Below, piece after piece: positions 16,486 through 26,723 of a stretch of DNA of 64,000 bases. The notes under the pieces are model-generated. The model was not told where the DNA came from. It was given only the letters and a program-made list of their open reading frames with translations, and did no database searches. A program made the position numbers and the translations under genes. Each line of letters starts with the position of its first letter. The first letter of the stretch is position 1. Origin of the DNA: Bacilli bacterium (GTDB lineage: Bacteria > Bacillota_I > Bacilli_A > ML615J-28 > CAG-313); NCBI GenBank assembly GCA_017398545.1, contig JAFQFT010000026.1, positions 1 through 64,000 of the forward strand, given 5' to 3'.

Positions 16486-17832
16486 CAGTTCTTTAGCAAA
16501 TGGTTCAATGAATCCCATAACAATCATCTCAATAGCTTGCGCTTCTGTTAATCCTCTACTCATTAAGTAGAACAATTGGTCTTCACTAACCTTTGAAACA
16601 GTGGCTTCATGTTCAATATATGATGAATCATTTTCAACAATGTTTGTAGGAATAGTATCAGATGTTGATACATCATCTAAGATGATTGTATCACACTCAA
16701 TGTGCGACTTAGCATTTGTAGCAGCTTTAGCATGTCGTACAGTACCACGATAATTGACTTTCCCTCCACCACGACAGATTGACTTAGATATTATTTGACT
16801 AGTCGTATTCGGTGCTAAATGAATCATCTTAGCACCAGTATCTTGGATTTGTTCACTTCCTGCAAACGCAATTGAAATCGTTGTACCCTTTGCACCCTCA
16901 CCAGCTAAAATACAAGCTGGATATTTCATATTAATAGCAGAACCAATGTTACCGTCAATCCATTCCATATGTCCATAATCTTTAACTAATGTTCGTTTAG
17001 TAACAAGATTTATAATATTATTGGACCAATTTTGAACTGTTGAGTAACGACAATATCCATGTTTTCCAACAAATATCTCAACCACTGCTGCATGTAATGA
17101 ATATTCACTATATTGTGGTGCAGTACAACCTTCAACATAATGCACGCTAGCCTCATCGTCAACAATAATAAGTGTACGTTCAAATTGTCCCATTTGCTCA
17201 GTATTAATTCTAAAATACGACTGAAGTGGTTTTTCTAACTTTACTCCCTTAGGAACATAAATAAAGGAACCTCCACTCCAAACTGCTGTATTAAGGGCTG
17301 CAAACATATTGTCCGCAGCAGGAACAACTTTAGAAAAATACTCTTTAACAAGTTCAGGATAAAGACGTACTGCAGTGTCAGTATCACAAAATATGACACC
17401 TTTTTCTTCTAATTCTTTTAAAGTATTATGGTAAACAACTTCAGACTCGAATTGCGTAGAAACTCCCGCTAAATATTTTCTTTCTGCCTCAGGTATACCT
17501 AATTTCTCAAAAGTCTCTTTGATTGCCTCAGGTACATCATCCCAACTCTTCTCAGTCTTTTTACTAGACTTAATATAGTAAATATATTCATCAAAATTAA
17601 CACTTGATAAATCTGGTCCAAATTTGGGCCATTTCATTTTAGCAAACTCAGTATACGCTTTTAAACGAATATCAAGCATCCATTCAGGTTCGTTTTTCAT
17701 AGCAGAAATTTTACGAACAACTTCTTCTGAAATTCCTTTACCTGTATCATAAACATTCTCTACATCAGTATGGAAACCATATTTATAATCTGTACCAACT
17801 ATTTGTTCATACTTTTCATTTTTATTATTCAT
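16420..17832 (-). CDS. sufB: Fe-S cluster assembly scaffold protein SufB
   Basis: SufB forms the scaffold of the SufBCD complex on which Fe-S clusters are built. The 470-residue length is normal. Clear family sequences include [45 protein letters not shown] and the C-terminal [28 protein letters not shown] precedes the ATG, which overlaps the end of sufU by 8 bases. It is last of the five-gene suf operon (sufC-sufD-sufS-sufU-sufB), the standard Bacillota order. It would supply clusters to PFOR and the radical SAM protein. Confidence 0.97.
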   Translation of the reverse strand: MNNKNEKYEQIVGTDYKYGFHTDVENVYDTGKGISEEVVRKISAMKNEPEWMLDIRLKAYTEFAKMKWPKFGPDLSSVNFDEYIYYIKSSKKTEKSWDDVPEAIKETFEKLGIPEAERKYLAGVSTQFESEVVYHNTLKELEEKGVIFCDTDTAVRLYPELVKEYFSKVVPAADNMFAALNTAVWSGGSFIYVPKGVKLEKPLQSYFRINTEQMGQFERTLIIVDDEASVHYVEGCTAPQYSEYSLHAAVVEIFVGKHGYCRYSTVQNWSNNIINLVTKRTLVKDYGHMEWIDGNIGSAINMKYPACILAGEGAKGTTISIAFAGSEQIQDTGAKMIHLAPNTTSQIISKSICRGGGKVNYRGTVRHAKAATNAKSHIECDTIILDDVSTSDTIPTNIVENDSSYIEHEATVSKVSEDQLFYLMSRGLTEAQAIEMIVMGFIEPFAKELPMEYAVELNQLIKLEMKDSIG

Positions 17833-18268
17833 CTATAGTCTCCCCCTCATCTCCATGAATTATAGCACCAGCAGCACGCCAAGCAAGCGTAGCACACTTA
17901 GCACGAGGTGGATAATTATGAATATTAACATACACAATTGCATCACCCAAACGATCTTCATCATCAGGATAATTACCTTTAATTAACTCATAAAAATCCT
18001 CAATTATTTCATTAGCAACTTTAACACTTTTACCCTTTAAAGTTTCACTCATAACAGAAGCGCTAGAACAGCAAATAGCACATCCAGTTCCAATATGACG
18101 AACATCTTTAATAATACCATTTTCAATATTTAATTGAACAGTAACATCATCACCACAAGATGGATTTTTAACTTTTAACGTTTTATACCCATCAATTAAC
18201 CCCTTATTACGAGGATAATTACGATGATCTTTTAATACTTGATTATATAAATCAGAAATTCCTGCCAT
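17825..18268 (-). CDS. sufU: SufU sulfur-transfer protein
   Basis: SufU is the zinc-dependent sulfurtransferase that accepts persulfide sulfur from SufS in Gram-positive bacteria. The conserved cysteines are visible in [20 protein letters not shown] and RAKCATLAW, together with the metal-site Asp after the first Cys. The 147 residues match the family. It starts one base after the sufS stop and overlaps sufB. Confidence 0.95.
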   Translation of the reverse strand: MAGISDLYNQVLKDHRNYPRNKGLIDGYKTLKVKNPSCGDDVTVQLNIENGIIKDVRHIGTGCAICCSSASVMSETLKGKSVKVANEIIEDFYELIKGNYPDDEDRLGDAIVYVNIHNYPPRAKCATLAWRAAGAIIHGDEGETIDE

Positions 18269-18269
18269 A

Positions 18270-19493
18270 TTACCACTCCTTAAAATATTCAGCCGAATCT
18301 TTCACAGCTTCAATAAACTTATCACAATCTTCAAAATCATTATAAATATAGAAACATGCACGTAGTGTACCAATTGTATCTAACCACTTAATAATAAGTT
18401 GTGCACAATGATGACCTGCACGAAGACATATATCTCGTTCATCAAATAAAGTAGAAGCATCATGCGGATGAACCCCCGTCATATTAAACGCAATAATTCC
18501 CGTTTCTACACTCTTATTATAAATAGTCACACCATCAATCTTAACAAGTTCACGCATTGTGTATTCCATCAATGCCTTCTCATGAGCTTGTATCTTCTCA
18601 TATCCAATACTTTCTATATATCTAATAGCCTCTTTAAACGCAATAGCCTCTGCAATAGGCGGAGTCCCAGTTTCAAACTTAAACGGAGCATCCTTCCAAG
18701 TTGACTCATTTTTATATACTTCATCAATCATATCTCCACCAAATTCAACTGGACGCATTGCTTTTAAATATTTAAATTTACCAAATAAAACACCAAACCC
18801 AGTAGGTCCAAACATCTTATGAGCAGAAAAAGCAAGAAAATCACAATCTAAATCTTTTACATCAACTTTCATATGAGGCACAGATTGAGCAGCATCAACA
18901 ACGACAACAGCACCAACTTCGTGAGCCAATCTAATTATTTCTTTAATCGGAGTAATATACCCCATAACATTAGAAACATGAGTTAACACAACAACCTTAG
19001 TCTTATTAGATAACACTTTTTTAAATGCCTCAACAGTAATTCTACCTTCACTATCAAGTTCAACATACTTTAACTTAGCACCTTTAATCTTACACACATT
19101 TTGCCATGGTAAGACACAAGAATGATGTTCAAGTTCAGAAGAAATTACTTCATCACCTTCATTTAAATTATCCATTCCATAACTTTGAGCAACTAAATTT
19201 AGCCCATTAGAAGCACCTTTAGTAAAGACAACTTCACGTTCCTTGCAGTTTAAAAATTTAGCACACACAGTACGTGTTTCTTCATATTCAGTTGTAGCAG
19301 TATAACTTAACTTATAAACACCACGATTAACATTAACACCATACTTTTCATAATACTCATCAAGTTTATCAATAACACATTTAGGTTTTAAAGAAGTAGC
19401 ACCACTATCCAAATAAACAAGATTTGGATTATTAACTAAAACTGGAAAATCATTCTTAACATCTAATAAAACCTTTTTATCTGGATAACTCAT
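18270..19493 (-). CDS. sufS: cysteine desulfurase SufS
   Basis: SufS is the PLP-dependent desulfurase giving persulfide sulfur to SufU. Key features are the PLP region THVSNVMG and VDAAQSVPHM, the Schiff-base Lys in AFSAHKMFGPTG, and the active-site Cys in RAGHHCAQ (group II type). The 407-residue length is normal. AGGAGGAG precedes the ATG. Confidence 0.97.
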   Translation of the reverse strand: MSYPDKKVLLDVKNDFPVLVNNPNLVYLDSGATSLKPKCVIDKLDEYYEKYGVNVNRGVYKLSYTATTEYEETRTVCAKFLNCKEREVVFTKGASNGLNLVAQSYGMDNLNEGDEVISSELEHHSCVLPWQNVCKIKGAKLKYVELDSEGRITVEAFKKVLSNKTKVVVLTHVSNVMGYITPIKEIIRLAHEVGAVVVVDAAQSVPHMKVDVKDLDCDFLAFSAHKMFGPTGFGVLFGKFKYLKAMRPVEFGGDMIDEVYKNESTWKDAPFKFETGTPPIAEAIAFKEAIRYIESIGYEKIQAHEKALMEYTMRELVKIDGVTIYNKSVETGIIAFNMTGVHPHDASTLFDERDICLRAGHHCAQLIIKWLDTIGTLRACFYIYNDFEDCDKFIEAVKDSAEYFKEW

Positions 19494-19514
19494 CCTAACT
19501 CCTCCTTTTAATTT

Positions 19515-20204
19515 TTATAATTTACTAACAAAATGTTCACTAATTTCTTTTCTTAATTCTACATCATCGATTTTATCTAAAAGCGGTTGAACAAACCCAA
19601 GCACAATTAACTTAGATGCTTCTTTTTCATCAAGACCTCTACTCATTAAATAAAATAAATCTTCTTTACTAATAGAACCAATACTTGCCGCATGATTTGC
19701 TATTACATCATATTCATCAATATACAAATTTGGCATGGCTTTTATCTTTGCACTTTTAGATAAAGTTAAACCTTTAGCTTTTTGACGAACAACACTCTTA
19801 CTAGCTCCTTTAACAATTTTAGCATTGTTATTAAGAACCATTTGGGCTTCATCAACAGCAATAGCATAATTAGCAAAATCACTAACAGTTTCTTTATGCA
19901 TATGTTCAAGCATAATGTTACTTTCTAATACACCAGATCCACCAACTAGTAAAACATTTAAAATATTACAAGTAGCACCTTCATCATTTAACACAATAGT
20001 CTCATTTAAACTAGAATTTTTATCAGTTGTTGCAACATTATAAATATTTAATACAGCCCCCTTTGAAAGACTTGCCTTTAAACTAAATGCACAATCACTT
20101 CTACCATCATTAAAAACAATAATTGTTTTTTGTTCAAATTCACTTAGAAAATACTCTTTACTACAACATATGTTGGTAACTTTCTCAACTAATACCGCAG
20201 CCAT
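19515..20204 (-). CDS. sufD: SufD-like Fe-S assembly protein, short form
   Basis: This 229-residue protein is about half the usual SufD length. It keeps the C-terminal part: the beta-helical core (VVRQKAKGLTLSKSAKIKAM) and the family ending LMSRGLDEKEASKLIVLGFV, parallel to that of SufB. The N-terminal domain of classical SufD is missing. It sits between sufC and sufS, overlapping sufC by one base, so it should be the SufB partner. The context makes an active short variant more likely than a broken gene. Confidence 0.85.
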   Translation of the reverse strand: MAAVLVEKVTNICCSKEYFLSEFEQKTIIVFNDGRSDCAFSLKASLSKGAVLNIYNVATTDKNSSLNETIVLNDEGATCNILNVLLVGGSGVLESNIMLEHMHKETVSDFANYAIAVDEAQMVLNNNAKIVKGASKSVVRQKAKGLTLSKSAKIKAMPNLYIDEYDVIANHAASIGSISKEDLFYLMSRGLDEKEASKLIVLGFVQPLLDKIDDVELRKEISEHFVSKL

Positions 20205-21040
20205 TATTTGTCACCTTTATCCATTGCATCTTTAACAGCACAAGTACCAAGAATATTACCTTTAATGTTTGGTCCTTCATCAAGTTCATCAATACCTAAT
20301 TCTTCTTTTAACCAATCATAACCTTCTTTATCTACTTTTTCCATTAATTCTAAACCACCAGATTTAACAACAACACCATTCATTAAAATATGAACATAAT
20401 CTGCTTTAATATAATCAAGTAATCTTTCATAATGCGTAATAATCAATGAACCAAAATCACTAGACTTCATAGCATTAACATTTTCACCAACAATTCTTAA
20501 TGAATCAACATCAAGACCAGAATCAATTTCATCCAAAATAGCAAATTTAGGTTTTAATAATTTCATTTGAAGAATTTCATTTCGTTTCTTTTCACCACCA
20601 GAAAAACCTTCATTTACATAACGATGCGGTAAATCTTCACGCATTTTTAACTCTTCACAAGCTTTATCTAATGAACGAATAAACTTAAGTAAAGGTAATG
20701 TTTCACCTTCAGGAAGTCTTGCATGCATAGCAGTTTTAATAAAATCAGAATTTGTAACTCCTGTAATTTCACTTGGATATTGCATAGCAAGGAATAATCC
20801 TTTACGACTTCTCTCATCAACACTCATAGAAAGAACATCTTCACCATCTAATAAGATTTGACCACTAGTTACTTGATATTTATAGTGTCCCATAATAGTA
20901 GCAGCAAGTGTAGATTTTCCTGTTCCATTAGGACCCATAACTACATGAAACTCACCAGTATTAAGTTCAAGATTAACTCCTTTTAGAATTTCCTTACCTT
21001 CAACACTAACATGTAAATCAATAATTTGTAATTTTGACAT
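20204..21040 (-). CDS. sufC: Fe-S assembly ATPase SufC
   Basis: SufC is the ABC-type ATPase of the SufBCD scaffold. Walker A is GPNGTGKST, the signature is EGFSGGEKKRNEILQM, Walker B is FAILDEIDSGLD, and the H-loop is in IITHYERLL. The 278 residues exceed the usual 250 or so because of a C-terminal tail (EELGIDELDEGPNIKG onward). It is the first gene of the operon, with AGAGG before the ATG and a promoter upstream. Confidence 0.96.
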   Translation of the reverse strand: MSKLQIIDLHVSVEGKEILKGVNLELNTGEFHVVMGPNGTGKSTLAATIMGHYKYQVTSGQILLDGEDVLSMSVDERSRKGLFLAMQYPSEITGVTNSDFIKTAMHARLPEGETLPLLKFIRSLDKACEELKMREDLPHRYVNEGFSGGEKKRNEILQMKLLKPKFAILDEIDSGLDVDSLRIVGENVNAMKSSDFGSLIITHYERLLDYIKADYVHILMNGVVVKSGGLELMEKVDKEGYDWLKEELGIDELDEGPNIKGNILGTCAVKDAMDKGDK

Positions 21041-21140
21041 TTTAAATTACCTCTACTTTCCATTTAACTATTAGTTATTATTAACATTATCAAAAAAGAT
21101 AAAACACAATTTAACTAATTTTTTTATATCTCAATATATT

Positions 21141-21146
21141 ATTATA
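21141..21146 (-). promoter_or_regulatory. extended -10 of the suf operon promoter
   Basis: TGGTATAAT (TATAAT at 21146-21141) lies about 100 bases upstream of sufC. The -35 is weak. This is the only good promoter match between the upstream terminator and sufC. Confidence 0.45.
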
Positions 21147-21225
21147 CCAAATTTTTACATTATTATCATCAAATATGGTAAATAAAGTTTTTCATTAAAG
21201 AACCACAATATATAGACAATAAAAA

Positions 21226-21255
21226 AACTATTACAGAATATACTCTATAATAGTT
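21226..21255 (-). terminator. terminator of the small lipoprotein/membrane operon
   Basis: AACTATTA / TAATAGTT with an inner AGA/TCT pairing is followed by a T-run on the minus strand, just after the stop at 21262. Confidence 0.75.
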
Positions 21256-21261
21256 CTTTTT

Positions 21262-22053
21262 TTAATATAACGGTAAGTTTATACCAACATTCAACCACAA
21301 ACTAACAACATTACCATCTCTTAAAACAAGAATAGCACCATTTAAAAATTCCACACAATCATCAAAATCATAAACTTTTCTATCCCCAATACAAATCCAA
21401 CCACTTTTTTCATCATAATAAGTATCATCTTGTTTATTAATTTGAATATATGTTTTATTACGAATATCAACACCCATTGTTTTAACAGTTAATTTTCCCT
21501 TAACACCTTTTGGTGTTTTTAATTTTTTCTTAAGCCAAATTGAACGAGGAAGTAATCCCTTTACTCCAATAACAACATTACTGTCAGGATCTATTTCAAC
21601 TCCTGCAAATCCAATTCCAATGGACACAAGTGCATTTGAGTGATCAGGAAAACCCAATGAACTTTTTTCAACAATATAAACTAATTTACCAACTACGTCA
21701 CATTCTTCAAATTCAAAACTAACCTTAATCTTTTCACTTTCTTCGAAAGCTTTATAATGCTTACGATATTGCATAAACTCAACAATCAACTCAGTTTCTT
21801 TTTCAAACGAACCAAGCATTTTAGTTTTTTGTTTCTTAGAAAAATAACTATTATACCAACTAGCAACAGGGAACAAAACTAAAACAACCATAAAACATAT
21901 AAATAATCCCCAGTTAAATTCACTTGTAAGAATTTTTAATATAATTACAGCAACTATAGCAACACCCGAAATAACAGTATTAATAATCGGTGCAACAATA
22001 TTCGGCTTATTTTTTTTCTTATCTTTTTCTAAATCTTTACTAACGTTTAACAT
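21262..22053 (-). CDS. membrane protein of unknown function
   Basis: The 263-residue protein has a short charged N-terminus (DLEKDKKKNKPN), two hydrophobic segments (about 22-43, IINTVISGVAIVAVIILKIL, and about 50-68) and then a soluble domain of about 190 residues. I recognise no family. I use the ATG at 22053, which directly follows the stop of the upstream lipoprotein gene; a GTG at 22077 would overlap that gene. Co-transcription with the BamE-like lipoprotein suggests a joint envelope role. Confidence 0.7.
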   Translation of the reverse strand: MLNVSKDLEKDKKKNKPNIVAPIINTVISGVAIVAVIILKILTSEFNWGLFICFMVVLVLFPVASWYNSYFSKKQKTKMLGSFEKETELIVEFMQYRKHYKAFEESEKIKVSFEFEECDVVGKLVYIVEKSSLGFPDHSNALVSIGIGFAGVEIDPDSNVVIGVKGLLPRSIWLKKKLKTPKGVKGKLTVKTMGVDIRNKTYIQINKQDDTYYDEKSGWICIGDRKVYDFDDCVEFLNGAILVLRDGNVVSLWLNVGINLPLY

Positions 22054-22054
22054 A

Positions 22055-22399
22055 CTAATATTTACCCCAAATACCACTTAGTATATCTTCTTTACTTTCA
22101 ACAACAAACGTTACTTTATCTTCCGCAAAAAAGATTACACAATAATATTTAATTGCTTTACCTTCCTCAAATTTTTCTTGAGCATCTTCAATAGAAGTAG
22201 CACCTTCAAACCAATATTGGAATTCAAAATACTCATTGTTTTCTGTATCATCTGGTTTTCCCATTAAATGATGAACTTCAGAAGGAGTCATTCCTACTCT
22301 AATTCTTTTTAAATTTCTGTCACTTGCCTCTCCAGCAGTACATCCACTTAAGCAAATAAAAAATAATAAAAACATTACTAATACTTTAATTTTTCTCAT
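22055..22399 (-). CDS. BamE/SmpA-like lipoprotein
   Basis: The 114-residue protein has a lipoprotein signal peptide ending in the lipobox LSGC (Cys about 20). The mature part starts with RNLKRIRVGMTPSEVHHLMGKPD, the pattern of the SmpA/BamE fold found in Gram-positive lipoproteins. It would be anchored on the outer face of the membrane. One base separates its stop from the next start. Confidence 0.75.
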   Translation of the reverse strand: MRKIKVLVMFLLFFICLSGCTAGEASDRNLKRIRVGMTPSEVHHLMGKPDDTENNEYFEFQYWFEGATSIEDAQEKFEEGKAIKYYCVIFFAEDKVTFVVESKEDILSGIWGKY

Positions 22400-22467
22400 A
22401 TCAATATACCTACCTTAAATATAGTATAACATAATTATAAACTAAAAATAAAATTTATACAAAAAAA

Positions 22468-22490
22468 GTTGATAGTTCAATACTATCAAC
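22468..22490 (-). terminator. terminator of the 120-aa lipoprotein gene
   Basis: GTTGATAGT / ACTATCAAC (loop of 5) is followed by seven T on the minus strand, just after the stop at 22497. Confidence 0.85.
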
Positions 22491-22496
22491 TAATTA

Positions 22497-22859
22497 TTAT
22501 TTTAGATCTTCTTCAGTAATTTCACTATACTTAGCAGAAATAGCTTTGCTATTTGTAATTACAATGGTAATACCTTTTACAGTTTTGCCTTCATCAAGTT
22601 TATCTTCGATATCATCTACTGATTCACAACCTTTAACTGCAACAATTACACCATTTGCAGAGCCAAGAACTTCTAAACCAATCCATACTGCTTCATCACC
22701 TAAATCTTCTTTAACTTGTTCATAAGTATAATGTTCACCAGCTTCAGCAGCTTCATTAATTTTATCTGCATATTTTTGAGAAACTTTACTACAACTAGCT
22801 AAAGTTAAAACAAAAATAAATAAAACAGCAAATAAACTCATTTTTTTTACTAATTTCAT
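22497..22859 (-). CDS. small lipoprotein of unknown function
   Basis: The 120-residue protein has a lipobox LASC at about residues 20-23 after a clear signal peptide. The mature part is acidic and contains EHYTYEQVKEDLGDEA, which again resembles the short helix-loop of SmpA/BamE-like lipoproteins, so it may be a distant relative of the 22055-22399 product. It stands alone with its own promoter and terminator. Confidence 0.72.
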   Translation of the reverse strand: MKLVKKMSLFAVLFIFVLTLASCSKVSQKYADKINEAAEAGEHYTYEQVKEDLGDEAVWIGLEVLGSANGVIVAVKGCESVDDIEDKLDEGKTVKGITIVITNSKAISAKYSEITEEDLK

Positions 22860-22892
22860 TTTTAATTCCTCCTTCTTTTTTTTACATCAATC

Positions 22893-22921
22893 AATATACC
22901 ACTTTTACAAAAATAATTCAA
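22893..22921 (-). promoter_or_regulatory. promoter of the 120-aa lipoprotein gene
   Basis: TTGAAT (22921-22916), a 17-base spacer ending TGG and TATATT (22898-22893). Confidence 0.65.
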
Positions 22922-22980
22922 CATTTTCATTAACAAAATCAACTAGAATGCATATTTTTAAAGCTATAATACACGAAAAA

Positions 22981-23004
22981 ACACCCCCAAAAATATGAGG
23001 GTGT
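22981..23004 (-). terminator. terminator of nifJ
   Basis: ACACCC / GGGTGT hairpin followed by TTTTTT on the minus strand, 20 bases after the nifJ stop. Confidence 0.8.
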
Positions 23005-23023
23005 TAATTATATTTTAAAGGAA

Positions 23024-26000
23024 TTATTTAGAGTAATCCATTGCAAGGTATTTTTGATACATTGCATATCTTCTCTTAGCTTCAGCTTTATTAATAGCAA
23101 GTAATTCTTCAGCCTTAGCAGGGTTGATATTCTTTAATTGAGCATAACGAGTTTCACCCATTAAATATTCATCATATAAATCCCAGTTAGGTTCTTTAGA
23201 ATCAATTTGAAGAGGATTTAGACCTTCAAGAGCACGACGTGGGTCGAAACGTAGAAGTGTCCAATAACCACATTCAACAGCAAGTTTAGCTTCAACTTGA
23301 GATTTGCCCATACCTTTTCTTAAACCATGGTTGATACATGGTGAATAAGCGATAACGATAGATGGACCTTTATAAGATTCAGCTTCACGCATAGCTTTTA
23401 ATAATTGAGCTTGACTAGCACCATGAGATACATAAGCAACATAAACATGACCATAAGACATTGCAATAGCAGCTAAGTCTTTCTTCTTACCATTCTTACC
23501 ACTAGCTGTAAACTTAGCGATAGATGCAGTAGGAGAAGATTTAGATGATTGACCACCAGTATTTGAGTAAACTTCTGTGTCAAGAACTAAAATATTAATA
23601 TCTTCTTGGTTAGCAATAACATGGTCTAAACCACCATAACCGATGTCATAAGCCCATCCGTCACCACCGAATACCCATTGTGAACGTTTAACTAAATGAT
23701 CTTTTAATGATAAGATACGTTTAGCAGTTTCACAACCACATTCTTCTAGTAATGGAACTAACTTATCAGCAACTTCTCTTGTTACTTGATAATCATCTTT
23801 ATTAGCAAGCCATGTCTTAAATAATTCTTTAACTTCTTCACTACCATGACCTTCTTCTAATGCAGCTTCCATTAATGTAGCAATTTGATCACGAAGAGCA
23901 TTACCACCTGCAAGCATACCAAAACCAAATTCAGCATTATCTTCGAATAATGAGTTAGCCCAAGCAGGACCTTGACCTTTATCGTTAGTAGTATATGGAG
24001 AAGCAGGGAATGAACCACCATAAATTGAAGAACATCCTGTTGCGTTAGCAACTACCATATGATCACCAAATAATTGAGAAATTAATTTAACATATGGAGT
24101 TTCACCACATCCACCACAAGCACCTGAGAATTCAAATAATGGTTGAGCAAATTGTGAATTCTTAGGATTAGCCATCTTATCTACTAATGAATCTTTGTAA
24201 GATACGTTTTCAAAGAAATATTTAGCCTTAGCAGCTTGACCTGATTCAGTAGCAGTTTGAATTGGAACCATCTTAAGAGCTTTAACACCCTTCTTGCCAG
24301 GACATGTATTAACACAAACTTCACAACCAGTACAGTCTAAAGTAGAAATTTGAATAGAATATTTTAATCCTTCTAAACCTTTACCGATAGCAGGAAGTAC
24401 AACTGTTCCTTCTGGAGCATTAGCCATTTCTTCTTCAGTAGCAAGGAATGGACGAACTACAGCATGTGGACAAGCGAATGCACATTGATTACATTGAATA
24501 CAGTTTTCAGGATCCCATTCAGGAACGAAGTTAGCAATACCACGTTTTTCCCAAGCAGCTGTACCTGAAGGTAATGTACCATCTTCATAACCATTAAATG
24601 CAGAAACTGGTAAATCATAACCTTTAACAGCATTAACTGGATCACAAACATTTCTTACAAATTCAGGACGATTTTGATCAACTACAACTGTTTCAGGTTC
24701 AAGTTTCTTCCATGCTGATTTAACTTTAACTTCAATAAGAGCATCACCACCAGCATCAATAGCTTTATAGTTTAAGTCAACGATAGCTTGACCTTTCTTA
24801 GAATAAGCTTTAAATGCATATTTCTTCATTAAATCTTGAGCAGTTTCATAAGGCATGATTTGTTCATTTAATTTGAAGAATGCAGATTGTAAAATAGTAT
24901 TAGTTCTACCACCTAGACCAATTTCACGAGCTAGGTTAACAGCATCAATAATATAGAATTTAGCATGTTTTTCAGCTAATTGTTTCTTGAATGAGTTAGG
25001 TAGGTAATCTTCAATTTCCTTCTTAGAGTGAACAGTATTAAGTAAGAAAGTACCACCATCTTTTAACGATGCTAACATATCATATTTACCAACATATGAT
25101 TCTAATGAACAAGAAACAAAGTCAGCAGTAGATACTAAGTAAGGAGCATTAATTGGTTTAGGACCAAAACGTAAATGAGAACGAGTTACACCACCAGATT
25201 TTTTAGAGTCATATGCAAAGTAAGCTTGAGCATATTGATCAGTATTATCACCGATGATTTTGATAGTATTTTTGTTAGCACCAACAGTACCATCACTACC
25301 AAGACCCCAGAATACAAGTTCTGTAGTGCCATCTAATAATTTAACTTCTTTACCAACTGGAATTGATAGGTTAGTAACATCATCATTGATACCAACTGTG
25401 AAACCATTCCAACCTTTTTTAGCTAAATGAGCAAATACAGCAATCATTTGAGCAGGAGTTGTATCTCTACTAGATAAACCGAATCTACCACCAATAATGA
25501 ATGGAGCTTTCTTACCATTGTAAGCAGCACATACATCTAAGTATAGAGGTTCACCAAGACATCCTGGTTCTTTAGTTCTGTCAAGAACTGCAATTCTCTT
25601 AACTGTTTCAGGTAAAACTTTGAATAAGTATTCAGTTGCAAATGGACGATATAAATGAACATTTACACAACCAACTTTTTTACCTTTAGCATTTAAATGA
25701 TCAACTGCTTGTTTAATTGTATCACAAACTGAACCCATAGCAATAATAACATCAGTAGCATCTTCTGCACCATAATAAACGAATGGAGCATATTCTCTAC
25801 CAGTTACTTTAGAAATTTCAGCCATATATTCTGCAACAACAGCAGGAACTTCGTTATAGAATTTATTTTGAGCTTCTCTAGTTTGGAAGTAAACGTCATC
25901 ATTTTGAGCAGTACCACGAGTAACAGGGTGTTCAAATGTTAATGCACGTTTACGGAATGCTTCAACTGCATCACGATCTAATAATTGATCAAATACTTCA

Positions 26001-26566
26001 TAATCCATAACTTCAACTTTTTGAATTTCATGAGAAGTACGGAAACCATCAAAGAAGTGTAAGAATGGAACGCTAGTTTTAATTGCTGATAAATGAGCAA
26101 CACCACCTAAATCCATAACTTCTTGAACTGAAGAAGATGCAAGCATAGCAAAACCTGTTTGACGACAAGCCATAACGTCTTGATGATCGCCAAAGATAGA
26201 TAAGCTTTGTGCAGCAAGAGCACGAGCAGATACATGCATTACACCTGGTAATAATTCACCAGCGATTTTATACATGTTAGGAACTTTTAATAATAAACCT
26301 TGAGAGGCAGTAAATGTTGTAGTTAATGCACCAGCTTGAAGTGAACCGTGAACTGTACCAGCAGCACCAGCTTCTGATTGCATTTCAACAACTTTGATTG
26401 GCATACCAAATAGGTTTTTCTTACCTTTTGATGACCATTCTTCTAAATACTCAGCCATTGGTGATGACGGAGTAATAGGGTAGATACCAGCTACTTCAGT
26501 AAATGCATAGGCACACCAAGCAGCTGCTTGATTCCCATCCATAGATTGGAAAACTTTTTTAGACAT
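23024..26566 (-). CDS. nifJ: pyruvate:ferredoxin (flavodoxin) oxidoreductase
   Basis: PFOR oxidises pyruvate to acetyl-CoA and CO2 and passes electrons to ferredoxin, the central step of anaerobic fermentation. The 1180-residue single-chain form has all domains: N-terminal pyruvate-binding region (GIYPITPSSPMAEY), the gamma domain (GGRFGLSSRDTTP), two 4Fe-4S motifs (CIQCNQCAFACPHA and CTGCEVCVNTCPG), a further cluster Cys in SGACGGCGETPY, and the C-terminal TPP site (GGDGWAYDIGYGGLDH). AGGAGG precedes the ATG. It is monocistronic, with a good promoter and terminator. Such enzymes are oxygen sensitive, so the cell is anaerobic or oxygen-sparing. Confidence 0.97.
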   Translation of the reverse strand: MSKKVFQSMDGNQAAAWCAYAFTEVAGIYPITPSSPMAEYLEEWSSKGKKNLFGMPIKVVEMQSEAGAAGTVHGSLQAGALTTTFTASQGLLLKVPNMYKIAGELLPGVMHVSARALAAQSLSIFGDHQDVMACRQTGFAMLASSSVQEVMDLGGVAHLSAIKTSVPFLHFFDGFRTSHEIQKVEVMDYEVFDQLLDRDAVEAFRKRALTFEHPVTRGTAQNDDVYFQTREAQNKFYNEVPAVVAEYMAEISKVTGREYAPFVYYGAEDATDVIIAMGSVCDTIKQAVDHLNAKGKKVGCVNVHLYRPFATEYLFKVLPETVKRIAVLDRTKEPGCLGEPLYLDVCAAYNGKKAPFIIGGRFGLSSRDTTPAQMIAVFAHLAKKGWNGFTVGINDDVTNLSIPVGKEVKLLDGTTELVFWGLGSDGTVGANKNTIKIIGDNTDQYAQAYFAYDSKKSGGVTRSHLRFGPKPINAPYLVSTADFVSCSLESYVGKYDMLASLKDGGTFLLNTVHSKKEIEDYLPNSFKKQLAEKHAKFYIIDAVNLAREIGLGGRTNTILQSAFFKLNEQIMPYETAQDLMKKYAFKAYSKKGQAIVDLNYKAIDAGGDALIEVKVKSAWKKLEPETVVVDQNRPEFVRNVCDPVNAVKGYDLPVSAFNGYEDGTLPSGTAAWEKRGIANFVPEWDPENCIQCNQCAFACPHAVVRPFLATEEEMANAPEGTVVLPAIGKGLEGLKYSIQISTLDCTGCEVCVNTCPGKKGVKALKMVPIQTATESGQAAKAKYFFENVSYKDSLVDKMANPKNSQFAQPLFEFSGACGGCGETPYVKLISQLFGDHMVVANATGCSSIYGGSFPASPYTTNDKGQGPAWANSLFEDNAEFGFGMLAGGNALRDQIATLMEAALEEGHGSEEVKELFKTWLANKDDYQVTREVADKLVPLLEECGCETAKRILSLKDHLVKRSQWVFGGDGWAYDIGYGGLDHVIANQEDINILVLDTEVYSNTGGQSSKSSPTASIAKFTASGKNGKKKDLAAIAMSYGHVYVAYVSHGASQAQLLKAMREAESYKGPSIVIAYSPCINHGLRKGMGKSQVEAKLAVECGYWTLLRFDPRRALEGLNPLQIDSKEPNWDLYDEYLMGETRYAQLKNINPAKAEELLAINKAEAKRRYAMYQKYLAMDYSK

Positions 26567-26599
26567 AAATAATTCCTCCTATTTATTTCATACGAACTT

Positions 26600-26628
26600 A
26601 TTATATCATATTTTGTCTTTTTTGAAAA
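26600..26628 (-). promoter_or_regulatory. nifJ promoter
   Basis: TTTTCA (26628-26623), 17-base spacer ending TGA, TATAAT (26605-26600). Confidence 0.6.
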
Positions 26629-26692
26629 GAGAAAATACCTATAATTTAAATTAGACAAATTTTTCACTTACAATCACATTAAAAAAAAGAAA

Positions 26693-26715
26693 AAAGCACC
26701 AATCAACAGTGCTTT
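26693..26715 (-). terminator. terminator of the 375-aa membrane protein gene
   Basis: AAAGCAC / GTGCTTT with loop of 9, followed by a long T-run on the minus strand. Confidence 0.75.
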
Positions 26716-26723
26716 ATTTTCAT

